This document shows positions 1 through 10,932 of a stretch of DNA of 64,000 nucleotides, in pieces; within the stretch, counting starts at the first letter, position 1, and each line of letters begins with the position of its first letter. Location: assembly GCF_000485595.1 (NCBI RefSeq), contig NW_014578034.1:24286-88285 (forward strand), read 5' to 3'. The stretch is from Priapulus caudatus (lineage: Eukaryota; Priapulida; Priapulimorpha; Priapulimorphida; Priapulidae). The notes under the pieces were generated by a model. The model was not told the origin of the DNA, searched no databases, and was given only the letters and a program-made list of their open reading frames with translations. A program made the position numbers and the translations under genes.

Positions 1-1219
1 GTGGGGTGGGGCCGTAGGCGGATGGCTGGGAGTGAGGCGAAGCGCGAAGCAGCGGAATAAACCATTCTGAAGACATTACTGTAACATCATACCCTTTGCA
101 CCGTGATACTGTAATGCCAGACAGTTGATTCTGCAGTTGTTGATTTCTTTTCCCCTCGGAATTTGTGACACACTCCTGATGGCATACTACGCCGAGTTTA
201 CATTGTCCCTGTCTCCACTGCCGCCGTGGCGCTTTCACTGACACTGTCTGCCGCAGCACGAGTGTCACATGACCATCAACCAGAAGACTGTTCTAACAAT
301 CGATTTATCAATTTCTGATGCAGAGACAGGCATCTGCCGAATTAAGATTTTCAGACATTTCACTCGCTTAGTGTACACAACAATTGTATTATTATTAGAG
401 TAAATAAATATAAACACGGTTTCTAACAGCTGAATATTAATTATTATAAATATATGTATTCGTAGTTTGTTGTTGCCTTGTAACACCATTTTGTAAATAA
501 TGATTACTGCGCCAATAACGACAAATATCCCCATGGTACGTGATATCACTAGCTTAAATGGGCCAAATACTGAGGGCATATCAAATACGAGATCGAATTT
601 GATTAACTCAAATCTGTCATGTGTTTTATATGTATTCATAACTAGTAAATGAAGATTAATTGAGTTATTTTAGTATAATTATTGTATATCAATGCGCACG
701 CCGATTATCACAAAACGTGTTACATGGATACTTAACTTTTCCTTTTAGTAATTTTACTCTTTAAATGTGTCTAACGAAAACTATACTTATTAATAGTAAG
801 ATATAGTTATTTAAAGTGAATTACCACAAATTTTAATTGTAGCTGTTACGTGTACTTGATGAAGATAAATGTTTAATATTGACATACTTTCTTGCTATAC
901 GTCTATCCAACATGTCTGCGCACTAAGGCAAGCATGTATTTGTAAATTGAATATTATTGAGAATAGCGTGTGTCAAGAGATGGAGCGTTCACATATAACT
1001 GACTTTATATTTACAGGTTGGCGAATCTCTGGCAAACCTAGTACGTTAAGCTGGTAAATTTTACCTTGGCTTAGCCGCTTAGCACCCTGATTTATTAAGC
1101 TGTATTTTTAGTTAATTTCATTTCATTGACATTCACATTGTCATGCCATGAGTCATTACATTAAAATCGCAGGATGAGACGGGATACTAGAAGAAGCGTT
1201 GCCGAAAGGAGATTTGGTG
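1..1219. other. Intergenic sequence, no supported gene
   Basis: Mostly AT-rich sequence after a GC-rich first 60 bases. The only longer reading frame is 124 codons on the minus strand (639 down to 265). It contains one hydrophobic stretch that could span a membrane, but it has no recognisable family and no splice context, so I do not call it a gene. Nothing else is seen. Confidence 0.5.
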
Positions 1220-1439
1220 GCAAATACACTTTATGACGTGCGCAGTATGGCGGCGCGAGTATGGGGGCGGCTAACTAACCTATACACCTAATTCTAACCC
1301 TAACCTCAGCCCTAACCTAAAACTCTAACGCCTAACCCTAACAATAACAGTTGTTAGGGTTAGGGTTAGAATTAGGGTAGGGTTAGGGTTAGGCGCCCCA
1401 TACTGCGCCGCCATACTGGACGTCATAAAGTGTATTTGC
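1220..1439. mobile_element. Foldback element with head-to-head telomere repeats
   Basis: Terminal inverted repeats (GCAAATACACTTTATGACG at 1220 and its reverse complement ending at 1439) continue inward as CAGTATGGCGGCG-type arms. The interior (about 1290-1395) is CCCTAA-type repeats followed by TTAGGG-type repeats, so the telomere motifs are themselves inverted around a short centre near 1350. No coding capacity is present, so this is a non-autonomous element. An octamer GGAGATTT occurs just outside both ends (about 1208 and 1442) and could be a target-site duplication, but this is not certain. Confidence 0.75.
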
Positions 1440-2374
1440 ACGGAGATTTCATCCGAAGCGCTGAGCGGCAGATCTTTCGCGCAGTTCCGTCGGCAAGGCG
1501 CAGCGCTCGCGACGCGGGAACGTCTACGACAGTATGCGCGCTGCAGTACTGGATCGCGTGCGCGGTAATGAATTGGCGGCGGGCGCACGGATCCATAGCT
1601 GCAGCGAAGAGTCCGCCAATTTTAGGTGGGGGACACAGAGGGTAGACATATTGGAGCGTGACAGTGTTACTTTGTTATAAAACTGTAACCGAGTAATCTG
1701 TTCGTAACCGAGCTGTGTCACGCGAATTCACAGAAAGACTGTCCGAAATTTCGACTTCGCGGAACCTTGCGCAGTAATGGAAACGGCTGTCAGAATCAGG
1801 AAACACCTACCGGCGCTCTTCGCGCCACGCTGCAACGTTTTTGCAACGTTCCAATGGCGAGGCTCGCTACGGCAGTTCGAAAGGCAGTGCGCCGCCTGCC
1901 CGCTGCCTATAGCCATAGACTGCCAGCTCTCCATCGCACCTCTCGGCTTAGCTTAGTCACTCAATGGCTAATCGAGGTGGAGCGAGTCGTAGTCTTATAT
2001 ATAGCCTTTGCACCTCGCAACGCTTCTTGAAAGAGAGTAGGCCTATACTAGAAAACATTAACAATTTCGTAGTAAATATATTTCGTATTTAGTTAGCATT
2101 ATATTTTATTGAAACGCTTCAAGTGCCTGTGTCTAGTATAAGCCTAGGGGTATTCTACCCTAGCAAAGAGCGTTTCTTGCTAGGTCGTAGTAGTCTAGTA
2201 GTACTAGTGGTTCAAGGATAGAGAACATGGCTCCCAATATTATATGGGCCCCAATGTATAGCATGGGCAATAAAACCAATGTCATTTACATAATATAAAT
2301 TAATATTATATCAATATAATAGGTAGTGGTTATGGTTAGGGTTCGTCATTATTAGTAAGTTAATTAGCTTAGTC
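1440..2374. other. Intergenic, no gene seen
   Basis: Moderately GC-rich to about 2030, then AT-rich. Short frames in several phases look like chance. There is a single isolated GGTTAGGGTT near 2334. No repeat or RNA gene was recognised. Confidence 0.4.
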
Positions 2375-2577
2375 GTACTTAGTAGTAATTATTGTAACAT
2401 GTACTTCACCAACCGGTGCCGTGCGGTATGTGTTTGCCGTTTTTGCATATATTCCATCGTACGGCAGCCACTGCAGCAACATCCTAGAGAGACACTGGTA
2501 TTATCATTCAGCACCTACGGCTATCGAAATACTTGTATTACTAGCAAGTACATGTTACAATAATTACTACTAAGTAC
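2375..2577. repeat. Foldback element, 32-bp perfect inverted repeats
   Basis: Positions 2375-2406 (starting GTACTTAGTAGTAATTATTG) are the reverse complement of 2546-2577. The arms enclose about 140 bp of unrelated sequence. The right arm runs into a CTA/GTA-rich simple repeat (2560-2650). There is no coding sequence, so this is a MITE-like element or a palindrome-generated repeat. Confidence 0.75.
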
Positions 2578-3278
2578 TACTACTAGTACTAGTAGTAGTA
2601 GTAGCTACTAAGTGTACCAGCACTACTAGTAGCTAGTACTAGTAACTACCAGGACGCTACCTGCCTGCCGTACGCGCTATACTGCTCTGCTATATATATT
2701 ACATGCTTCAAGTCTGACGTCATGAATGCGAAACACATCACAGCATGGGGGGTAATATCAGACGCTGAGACATACATCAGTGTAAACAACCATAAATCAG
2801 TCAGGTCTGCGTGCTCAAAAGACTGGTACGGACGTTCAATCTCGGCAAGTCTCTTTCGCTACAACTAAAGTTAGTGGAGCGTGTCAAACACTGCACCGGC
2901 GGGGCAGTCTAACAAAATTCATTTGCAAAATTCCTCGATATGAGGAGCCTGTCGTCACGCCATCTATGGGCCGCGATATCTACGAAATAACAGTTCAGGG
3001 CGTGGAATTAAATAAATTCGAAAATCGGCTTTTCTAGAATAAAACCTAACGCGCCAAGCCAAAACTAAGTAGCAATAAGCCATTGGATTTATTCTCGCCC
3101 TACGTGCAAAGTCGAAAGGCTTCTGCAATCAGCAGACTCTCAATTCACCGATTACAGCCCATTTTACTAACCGTAAAAGTGATATTGGCAGAGCAGCGTA
3201 TTCGTTCAAAAGGCGCCAACAGGTGGCGCGAAGCGCGGCTTCGCGCGGATCGCGGCTGGCAGAATGTCCAGAGAGACG
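2578..3278. other. Intergenic, CTA/GTA simple repeat then unique sequence
   Basis: 2578-2650 is a degenerate ACTAGTAGTA simple repeat. The remainder up to 3278 has no gene or repeat that I can support. Confidence 0.4.
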
Positions 3279-3416
3279 TGTCTACGGTCTGAGATTACCA
3301 CCAGTACTGAAATTACCCCTAGCACCTGCGGTGCGCATGCGTGACGCATGCGCAGTAGCGCTGGAGTAATGAGACTGGCGCGGCCACAGTGCTGAGATTA
3401 GTCTGGCAGTAGGAGG

Positions 3417-3760
3417 GTAAATTCAGACTGGGGTAATCTCAGACCGGTGTCACGGTCTGAGATTACCCCCAGTCTGAAATTACCCCTGCAAATTATATTC
3501 CTGTGTGCCCATTGGTGGGTAAATTCAGACTGGGGTAATCTCAGACGGCGGTGTCACGGTCTGAGATTACCCCAGTCTGAAATTCCCCCTGCAAATTATA
3601 TCCGTGGTGCCATAGGTGGGTAAATTCAGACTGGGTAATCTCAGACCGGTGTCACGGTCTGAGATTACCCAGTCTGAAATTACCCCTGCAAATTATATCC
3701 TGTGTGCCCATAGGTGGGTAAATTCAGACTGGGGTAATCTCAGACCGGTCTGGAATTGTT
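3417..3760. repeat. Tandem array of ~100-bp hairpin units
   Basis: About 3.4 copies start at 3417, 3519, 3620 and 3718 (spacing 102, 101, 98). Each unit contains a palindrome: GACTGGGGTAATCTCAGACC, a GTGTCAC loop, then GGTCTGAGATTACCCCAGTC. A short linker with AAATTATATCC follows. Each unit could fold into a long hairpin by itself. Confidence 0.85.
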
Positions 3761-3798
3761 CGCGCACATTATATCTTAACCCGGCTGCCCATAGGAGG

Positions 3799-4700
3799 GT
3801 TAGGAGGAGGAGGAGGAGGAGGGGAGAAGGTGATGGAGGAGGAGGAGGAGGAGGAGGAGAGAAGGTGATGGAGGAGGAGGAGGGGGGAAGGTGATGGAGG
3901 AGGAGGAGGAGGAGAGAAGGTGATGGAGGAGGGAGGAGGAGGAGGAGAAGAGACGGTGATGGAGAAGGGAGGAGGAGGAGGATGAGGCGAGAAGGTGATG
4001 GAGGAGGAGGAGGAGGAGGAGGAGGAGGAGGAGGGAAGAAGGTGATGGAGGAGGAGGAGGAGGAGAGAAGGTGATGGAGTAGGGGGAAGGAGGAGGGGAG
4101 AAATGAATGGAGAGGGAGGAGGAGGAGGAGGAGGAGGGGAGAAGGTGATGGAGTAGGGGGGACGATGAGGGGAGAAGGTGATGGAGGAGGGAGGAGGAGG
4201 AGGAGGGAGGAGGAGGGGAGAAGGTGATGGAGTAGGAGGAGGAGGAGGAGGAGAGAAGGTGATGGAGGAGGGAGGAGGAGGAGGAGGCGAGAAGGTAATG
4301 CAGGAGGAGGAGGAGGAAGAGAGAAGGTGATGGAGGAGGAGGAGGAGGAGGAGGAGGAGGAGGAGGAGGAGGGAAGAAGGTGATGGAGGAGGAGGAGGAG
4401 GAGGAGGAGAGAAGGTGATGGAGTAGGGGGAGGAGGAGGGGAGAAGATGATGGAGGAGGGAGGAGGAGGGAGGAGGGAGAAGCTGGGGAGAAGGAGGGAG
4501 GGGGAGAAGAGAGAAGGTGGTGGAGGAAGGAGATGGGAGAAGCTGGTGGAGGCAGTGAGCGGTGAGAAGGGGAGAAGAAGGGGAAGGAGGGGAGAAGGAA
4601 GCTGGTGGAGGAGGAGGGGGAGAAGTGAGAAGCGGTGGAGGAAGGGGAGGGAGGGGAAGAAAGGAGAAGGGGAGAAGGAGTAAGGAGGAAAGAGCCTTGT
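3799..4700. repeat. GGA-rich purine minisatellite
   Basis: The plus strand is almost purely purine: GGAGGAGGA runs punctuated by AGAAGGTGATGGAGGA. It degenerates after 4480 to GAGAAGCTGGTGGAGG units. Frames through it encode only Gly/Glu or Ser/Pro runs and are not genes. Confidence 0.9.
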
Positions 4701-4732
4701 GAGAAGGAGGAAGCTAACAACCAGCTATCTAG

Positions 4733-5310
4733 CCCCTCCCCCTTCTCCACCACTTCTCACTTTACTCCCCCTCCTCCTCCAGCCAGCTTCCTTCTCCCCC
4801 TTCCTTCCGGCCCCCCACTTCCTCGCTTCTCTCACCAGCTTCTCACCCATCCTCCTCCACCAGCTCTCCCATCCTCCTATCTCACACCAACCTTCTGCCC
4901 TTCTCCCCTCCTCCCTTCTCTCAACAGCTTCTCCTGACTCCGCGCCTCTCCTCCACGCACTTCCATTTTCCGCCTCCTTCTCCCTTGCGCTCCTTCGTCC
5001 AACCAGCTTACTCCCGTCCTCTATACAGCCACCAGCTTCTCCCGCCATCCTCGCACCTACCTCCCTTCTCCCCTCCTTCCTTCTCGCACAGCTTCTCCCA
5101 GCTCCTTCTCCAACGAGCACTCTCTTCTCCCCCTCCTCCTTCTCCACAGCATTGCTCCCCTCCTCTCTCGCAACACCTTCTCCTTCTCCGCCTCGGCTGT
5201 CTTCTCACACCAGCTTCTCGCCCTCCTCACTTCTCCACCACCTTTTACTTCTCTCACGACTTCGCTGGCTTTCTCTCACCAGCTTTCTCCCTTCTCCCTT
5301 CCTTATCCTA
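4733..5310. repeat. TCC-rich pyrimidine minisatellite, inverted relative to the GGA tract
   Basis: The plus strand is pyrimidine-rich and built on CACCAGCTTCTCCC-type units. These are the reverse complement of the GAGAAGCTGG units at the end of the preceding purine tract. The two tracts therefore form a loose inverted pair with its centre near 4715. Confidence 0.85.
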
Positions 5311-5662
5311 GGCCATATTGAGTCGGTCATAACGGCCGGCCGTGCGTATAGCCATAATTGAATCTGGCCCAGACGGCCGCGCGTGGTATAGTCACATAAC
5401 CGTGTTGGAAAGAGGGCAATAATAAACTGGCTTGTGTCCGTAATTTTGACAAATGGCTAATACAACACTTTGGCTGAAAACACAAATGGCGTTAAGTACG
5501 CTAGACTGCTTGTGACGGTGGCAGTGTCATTAACCAATCTAATTTTTGCTGACTGGCGCTTTACACGGCCCAACACTCGTCGGGCATGCGTGGCGCATGC
5601 GCAGTAGCGGCTAGGGGTAATTTCAAGACTGGGGGTAATCTGCAGACCGTGACACCGGGTAC

Positions 5663-6283
5663 AAGATTTCGTTGCGCAAGAAGATGCGTTGTTCGCCTGA
5701 CTCGCTGATGAGCAGTATTGAGATTTTTTTTTTTTTTTTAAGCAGCGCACTTGTACACGGGAGCTGCATGGGCGCATGCGACGCGGGGTGTTTGTTTGTA
5801 GCATCTCGCGCTGGCCCTGCTCTAGGATTTTGCGCGGCTGAAGGAGGGCCGCTGGCGCGAATCGTGATAGGCGGGCCAGCCGTATACATCGCGGCAGTTT
5901 TCGGTCACAACGTACATCGTGTGGCTCGGCTACGGCGGCCTTGGGGGGGGGGCTTTTAAATTATAGATTGACCCGCGTTTTCACATCCTCGCCGTCGTCC
6001 CGTCACCGGCCGTATTTGCGTACCATATCTGGCACATATTGTCACCTGCCGTGATTAACAATTGTCACCTAGTCACTTCATGCTCTTTACACGGTCTCCT
6101 CACCCTGTGTGTATTCATTTGCTATAGTATGCACTAGATATCAATAAGGTATCTATATACAGTAACATATGCATCAATGCTGCCGCAGCCAGGCACATAT
6201 GCAAACAACGCAGCCACGCTGTGCGCGCTGCCGCTCTATTCATAAATATGGTCTGCTCAATGACGTAGAAAAAAAGAAATGTT
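5663..6283. other. Intergenic, CpG-containing sequence
   Basis: Contains a T14 run near 5727 and a G-run near 5942. No gene is supported. Confidence 0.4.
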
Positions 6284-6770
6284 GAAAGAGAGAGAGTGTG
6301 TGTGAGAAAGACAGTGTGTGTGTGAGACAGAGACAGATAACAAGAGAGAGAGAGAGAGTCAGAAAGTGAGCACACACGAGAGAGCGAGAGAGTGAGAGAC
6401 AGAGAGAGCGAGAGAGAGGAACAGGAAGAGGTGCAATGAATTGGAAGCAGACCGGGAGGAGCAACGGAGAGAGAGGGAGAGACATACAAAGAGACAGCGA
6501 CAGAGAGAGAGGGGAAAGAGTAGTGGGAGCGGAGAGTTAAGGGGCGGGGGTGCGGAGACACAGGAGGGGGACACGTTCAGAGAGCGGGGGGTCGAGGAGG
6601 GTGGAGCGAGAGAGCAATAAGGAGCGGGGAGCGTGGGGGACGAAGGCAGGAGGGGATAGATAGAGGCAGACAGAGGAGCTGAGGAGCGGGGAACGGAGAG
6701 AGGGGACCGAGAGGTGGAGCGAGAGAGCAATAAGGAGCGGGGAGCATGGGGGAACGAAACCAGGAGCACA
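6284..6770. repeat. GA-rich simple and low-order tandem repeats
   Basis: GAGAGA/TGTGTG microsatellite (6284-6420) followed by purine-rich sequence. A unit starting GAGCGAGAGAGCAATAAGGA is repeated at about 6604-6640 and 6717-6753. Confidence 0.8.
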
Positions 6771-6774
6771 AGTG

Positions 6775-6965
6775 ACGAGAGAGAGACAGAATGGCATGTG
6801 CTGACATTGTTCATCGAGAATTGTAGGTTGTTTACGTGGCTGAAAGATTTTGCTGGGAGCATCATTAAGAACGAGAGAGAGACAGAATGGCATGTGCTGA
6901 CATTGTTCATCGAGAATTGTAGGTTGTTTACGTGGCTGAAAGATTTTGCTGGGAGCATCATTAAG
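6775..6965. repeat. Exact tandem duplication, 95 bp x 2
   Basis: 6775-6869 and 6871-6965 are identical copies (beginning ACGAGAGAGAGACAGAATGG, ending GGGAGCATCATTAAG) separated by one A. The identity suggests a very recent duplication. Confidence 0.9.
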
Positions 6966-9336
6966 CATTCGTATTCTCCACGTATTCTGGTCGCCACAGG
7001 TCCACGTATTCTCTCGCTTTGCCGTATTCGTAAAAACGTGTGATTGACATCACGGATTGTTCAGCAACGGACGACGTCATCACCTAATGGCCAATGAGTG
7101 AGCATGTGGTCGGCGATTGACAGCATGTCTTGGCCTTTCTTGTAGCAGCGACTACGTCTTAACCTTGAGGCACGCGACCCCCACGAGCAGTTCTGGGCCG
7201 TTTGGAGATGGCCTCTAGGCGTCGATCACGAAATGTCGCTTGGAAACCGCCCCGTTTTCGGGGTGTTTCAGAGCCGTTCAGGTTAATCTGTCTAAGAGGA
7301 CAAAAAGGGGTGGCGTGTTCGCGCTGGGGGCGCGGCGTTGCTGCGCGCATTAACCCGGCCGCATGTCCGTCCAGAGAGACATGATACAAGATTGCGTGGC
7401 ACAGCTTTGCTGTTGATTCTGAGCGCTGCGCGCAGATGAGATGCGCAGTTCCGCGGGATATGCGCACGCGACCGCGGGGATGTTCAAGTATGAAGCGCTG
7501 TCCGCAGTGTAGACGTGCGCCAAATTCGAGGCCCGTCGCACGTCTCCACAGCAGTCAGCGGATAGTCTGTAGTTTTAGAACATAACAATGAAGACTTTGT
7601 TCTAAATAAGAACTATCGGCGGCTAAATATGAGCAATATACAGCCCTTTGGATTTCTTGACTAGTCAGTCAAAGGGCTTGTTGGGGGTCCATTATGCAGA
7701 GCTTCCAATTGAAATTGCCCATGAAATTGTCAGGTGGAATAGTGTTTTTCGGAACTCCAAAGAAAATGTCTCTCTCTTACAGTTACATACACCTCCTCCC
7801 TGATTAATCACGCATTCAGGCGTAAACAATAACAGAGATGAAATGGTGTTGAATTTGTGGCTCTTGGCGTACGTGCATTGACGTACAAGACTGTTGAAAG
7901 CACAGGCACTTGGAACGTCTCAATAAAAATAAATATTCACACAATTTTTCACAATGATCCACTGCCTTTGTGCAAAATAGGTGAACGTATGTGAAACATA
8001 TACGGTTAGTACTTACTGTGACATATCCGTGACTAACTAACACCACAAAATTGGTAAAATGTTCCATGCACCTTGAGAAATTCTGAGAAATTACGAGGTT
8101 ATCATCGCAAAACTACCGAACACCGCCCTCCTGACATCACAAAGCTATATGTAAACAAATACGCGCCTTACAGTAACGTGTGTTGCGAGGTGCGTGCCTC
8201 CGATATCCATTTCGAGGCCCGCTAAGCCAAGCATAAAGCGCGCGGGCAAGACGTCACACACACAGCTACGTTCATTGGCTAAAACAATCGAGTAGTGCGG
8301 GTAGGGATTTTCGGAATTATTTTATTTTTATGAAAAACTTCAAAGTTTAATGAATGACGCACTCGTTCACTTCTGAAAGCGAGTAAAATTGCCAAACATT
8401 TCCACTTCGATGCGAAATGTATCGGCCGGGCCTTTCATTATTTACGAAAAGCAAACGGTCTCGCCAAACACCTACATGCAGTAACGGGTCACGCCGGTGA
8501 TGCCCCATTTGTGCCCATCAACGAAGTAGGCGGGGCTTATTCTGATTACAGAGATGTGAAAATGTGACAGTAGCGCAGTGCGCTAAACAGCGTTTTATTT
8601 TCGTATTTGTGGCAAACTCGTAGGAAACGGTTCTGGTTCTGGCGTAGCAGAATGCCCTAGTTCCTGAGATCGGCGATTTGGTGGTCCAATGGGTCCCCCA
8701 TATTTAAAAATATAAAAGACTGGTGCGGCATAGACTGATTGGAAGACAAAAAGTGTCAAACCTCGGCGCGCCTCGTCATCATGGCCACATCACGTCAAGT
8801 TCAAATTAGTTACAACGACAAAGCTTAGAATTAAGTTAGGGTACTGGTGACGGTTAGGTCCCGTTATACTAAGGGGCCCTGAGTAATAGCCTCGCGGAGT
8901 AACCTGACACTTCTTTACCAGACATTGACATTGTAAATAGTTTAAATTCTTTTGGACACATTGATTTAACATTGAGACAGATACTGTGCGCCACCAACCA
9001 GGCCTAGTCTGGTTGATCTTCTTACGCTCTTTCAAGAGCCCAGCTCAGTATATAGAAGAAGAAGAAGAATAAGGGGGTTCCCGAGTTGGTTAACCGTTAC
9101 TCGTTAGGGAGTCGGAGAGAGTGGTCATGATTTACTAAGTAATTTCTATTAAATTAATATTGTATTTTGCAGCGCCGCATTGGTGAATGTGTCAGCGAGA
9201 CCATGAGCTTATCTGCTCGTCACTGTCAGTTTACTGTGCTATGCAGTAAAAAGTCCTAGTTGGTGGGAATCTCCAAACTACTGTTCTGCTACTACTTCGT
9301 ACTCTTAATCTGCATCACACCTGTCTTTCTTTTTAG
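6966..9336. other. Upstream region of TTC27; first exon not resolved
   Basis: CpG-bearing sequence (7150-7560) followed by AT-richer sequence. The first coding exon of TTC27 (about 35 residues, ending in phase 1) should lie here or a little further left, but I cannot identify it with confidence. A short motif, CACAGGCACTTGG plus CAATAAAA (about 7902-7928), recurs at about 25485-25508. No other gene is seen. Confidence 0.4.
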
Positions 9337-10838
9337 ACACTGGGGAACATAATAGTGTCATGCAAAAGCTATCAGAAGGAGACTACACTGGTGTGCTAGT
9401 AGACACTTACAACATCTTGGTGCCTTACCTATCAGCTGATGCTCCGATCACCGATAAGTTGAATCATGGATTGCAACAATATCTTGATGCAGATGGTGAT
9501 GAGAGACCTATGAGGTTTGTATCGCAATCATTTTCCACTGATGTACGCAATACAGGTTGAGCATCCCTTATTCGAAAATCTAAAATTCAAAAAGCTAAAA
9601 AATCTGGAAATTTTTCTAAATGCTGACATATGGCCCAGGAGTGAAAAATTCCGTTATTTTTCATGATGAATTTCAATGTTTCACAACTTTTGCCCTTGGT
9701 GCTTGCCAAGGTGGACTGCTGTGTTAGGGATAGCTCACATTTCTGATGCTTGCGTGTGGATATTGGTATTATTTCAATGCACGAAATTTAAAAAATTCTT
9801 ATAATTGGGTGTAGGTTCTGTGTGTAAGATGGAAATGAAACATTCAAATGAAACACAAATCACAACGACTTAATGAACTTCGTATTCCCAATCCCGAGCT
9901 ACCACATTATATAGGTATACACTCACAGTATACAGGTATTCAAAATTTGGAAAATGCTGGAATGTGAGAAACTTCGGTTACAAACTTTGGAACAAGGGGT
10001 GCTGAAGCCGTATCAGTTTTTTTACCTAGGTAATGGCAATTCACACACACAGATAGTTTAGCTCATAGGGTCCATGTCCCCCAGGGTACATTCCGGCAGT
10101 ACCCCGGGGGGCATAGACCTTCTCAGCGATAGTTTAGCTGTAGAGTAACTATTTTGTATGCTGTATAATTTTATATTGTGTCATTTTTTTATTTTACAGG
10201 GAGAGAAGGCTTATATTCGCTGCGATAGCTGCAATGAATTTGTTTATACAGAACAACTGGACAGGTCCCCCATCCCAGTCACGCCCATGTGACACATTAC
10301 CTATATTGTTTGGTCCTAACACACTGGTATGTGTAATCACAGGCTTTTAAAATTATGCTAGATCTGGAAAGGGCTGTATACAATAATAGCATATTAATTT
10401 ATAGATTCAGCATCTAAACATCAAATGATTTAAATGTAAATATCGCTCCTGAAATGCATCCTGCACAATAATACCCACAATAATTAATATATTATGAACC
10501 ATTTAATTAATTATCTAGGCTGGAGATATCCGATGTCAAGTGTTGAAATTACTGGCTGTGGACGGAAACCCCATCTATCAGCTTGTAGTCTTTCCCGAGT
10601 ACTTCTATTTTGCAAGGATGGTATTAGTCTCAAGCCAACAGCTGTTAAAGGTTTGTCTGGTTATCTAAATTTATAATTCTTTGTTGGAAATCTGTTATAT
10701 TTCATGATAATGTATCATAGGTCTAATCAAAAGATTTTTTTTGTAAGTTACGAGTATTTATACCTATGATACATTATCATAAAATATAATAGATTTCTAA
10801 CAAAGAATTATAAATTACATACATATATACATATACAT

Positions 10839-10932
<94 letters not shown>

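Larger units (their letters stand above)
3279..5662. mobile_element. Composite 2.4-kb foldback with minisatellite interior
   Basis: The outer arms are inverted repeats of about 50 bp: 3279-3331 (GTGTCTACGGTCTGAGATTA onward) pairs with about 5610-5662 (ending GGGTAATCTGCAGACCGTGA). CATGCGCAGTAGCG-type sequence lies just inside both arms. Between them are a tandem hairpin array (3417-3760), a GGA-rich minisatellite (3799-4700) and a TCC-rich minisatellite (4733-5310). This arrangement resembles FB-type elements, whose arms are built of tandem repeats. No transposase is seen. The long open frames here are simply repeat translations. Confidence 0.6.

Noticed and set aside
265-639. 124-codon minus-strand frame with a hydrophobic segment
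   Set aside because: AT-rich, no recognisable family, and no splice or promoter context; it could be chance.
3800-4753. 317-codon minus-strand Ser/Pro/Leu-rich frame
   Set aside because: Pure translation of the GGA/TCC minisatellite.
4699-5361. 220-codon plus-strand frame, Ser/Pro/Leu-rich
   Set aside because: Translation of the pyrimidine minisatellite; the same composition is open in several frames.
6115-6997. Long minus-strand frames rich in Ser/Leu
   Set aside because: They come from the GA microsatellite and the tandem duplication at 6775-6965.
8780-8792. ATGGCCACATCAC followed by GT as the first TTC27 exon
   Set aside because: The phase fits, but only four codons precede the donor and there is no match to the TTC27 N-terminus.
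9209-9233. ATGAGCTTATCTGCTC then GTCACT as the first TTC27 exon
   Set aside because: Phase-compatible, but the donor is weak and it lacks the expected ~35 residues.
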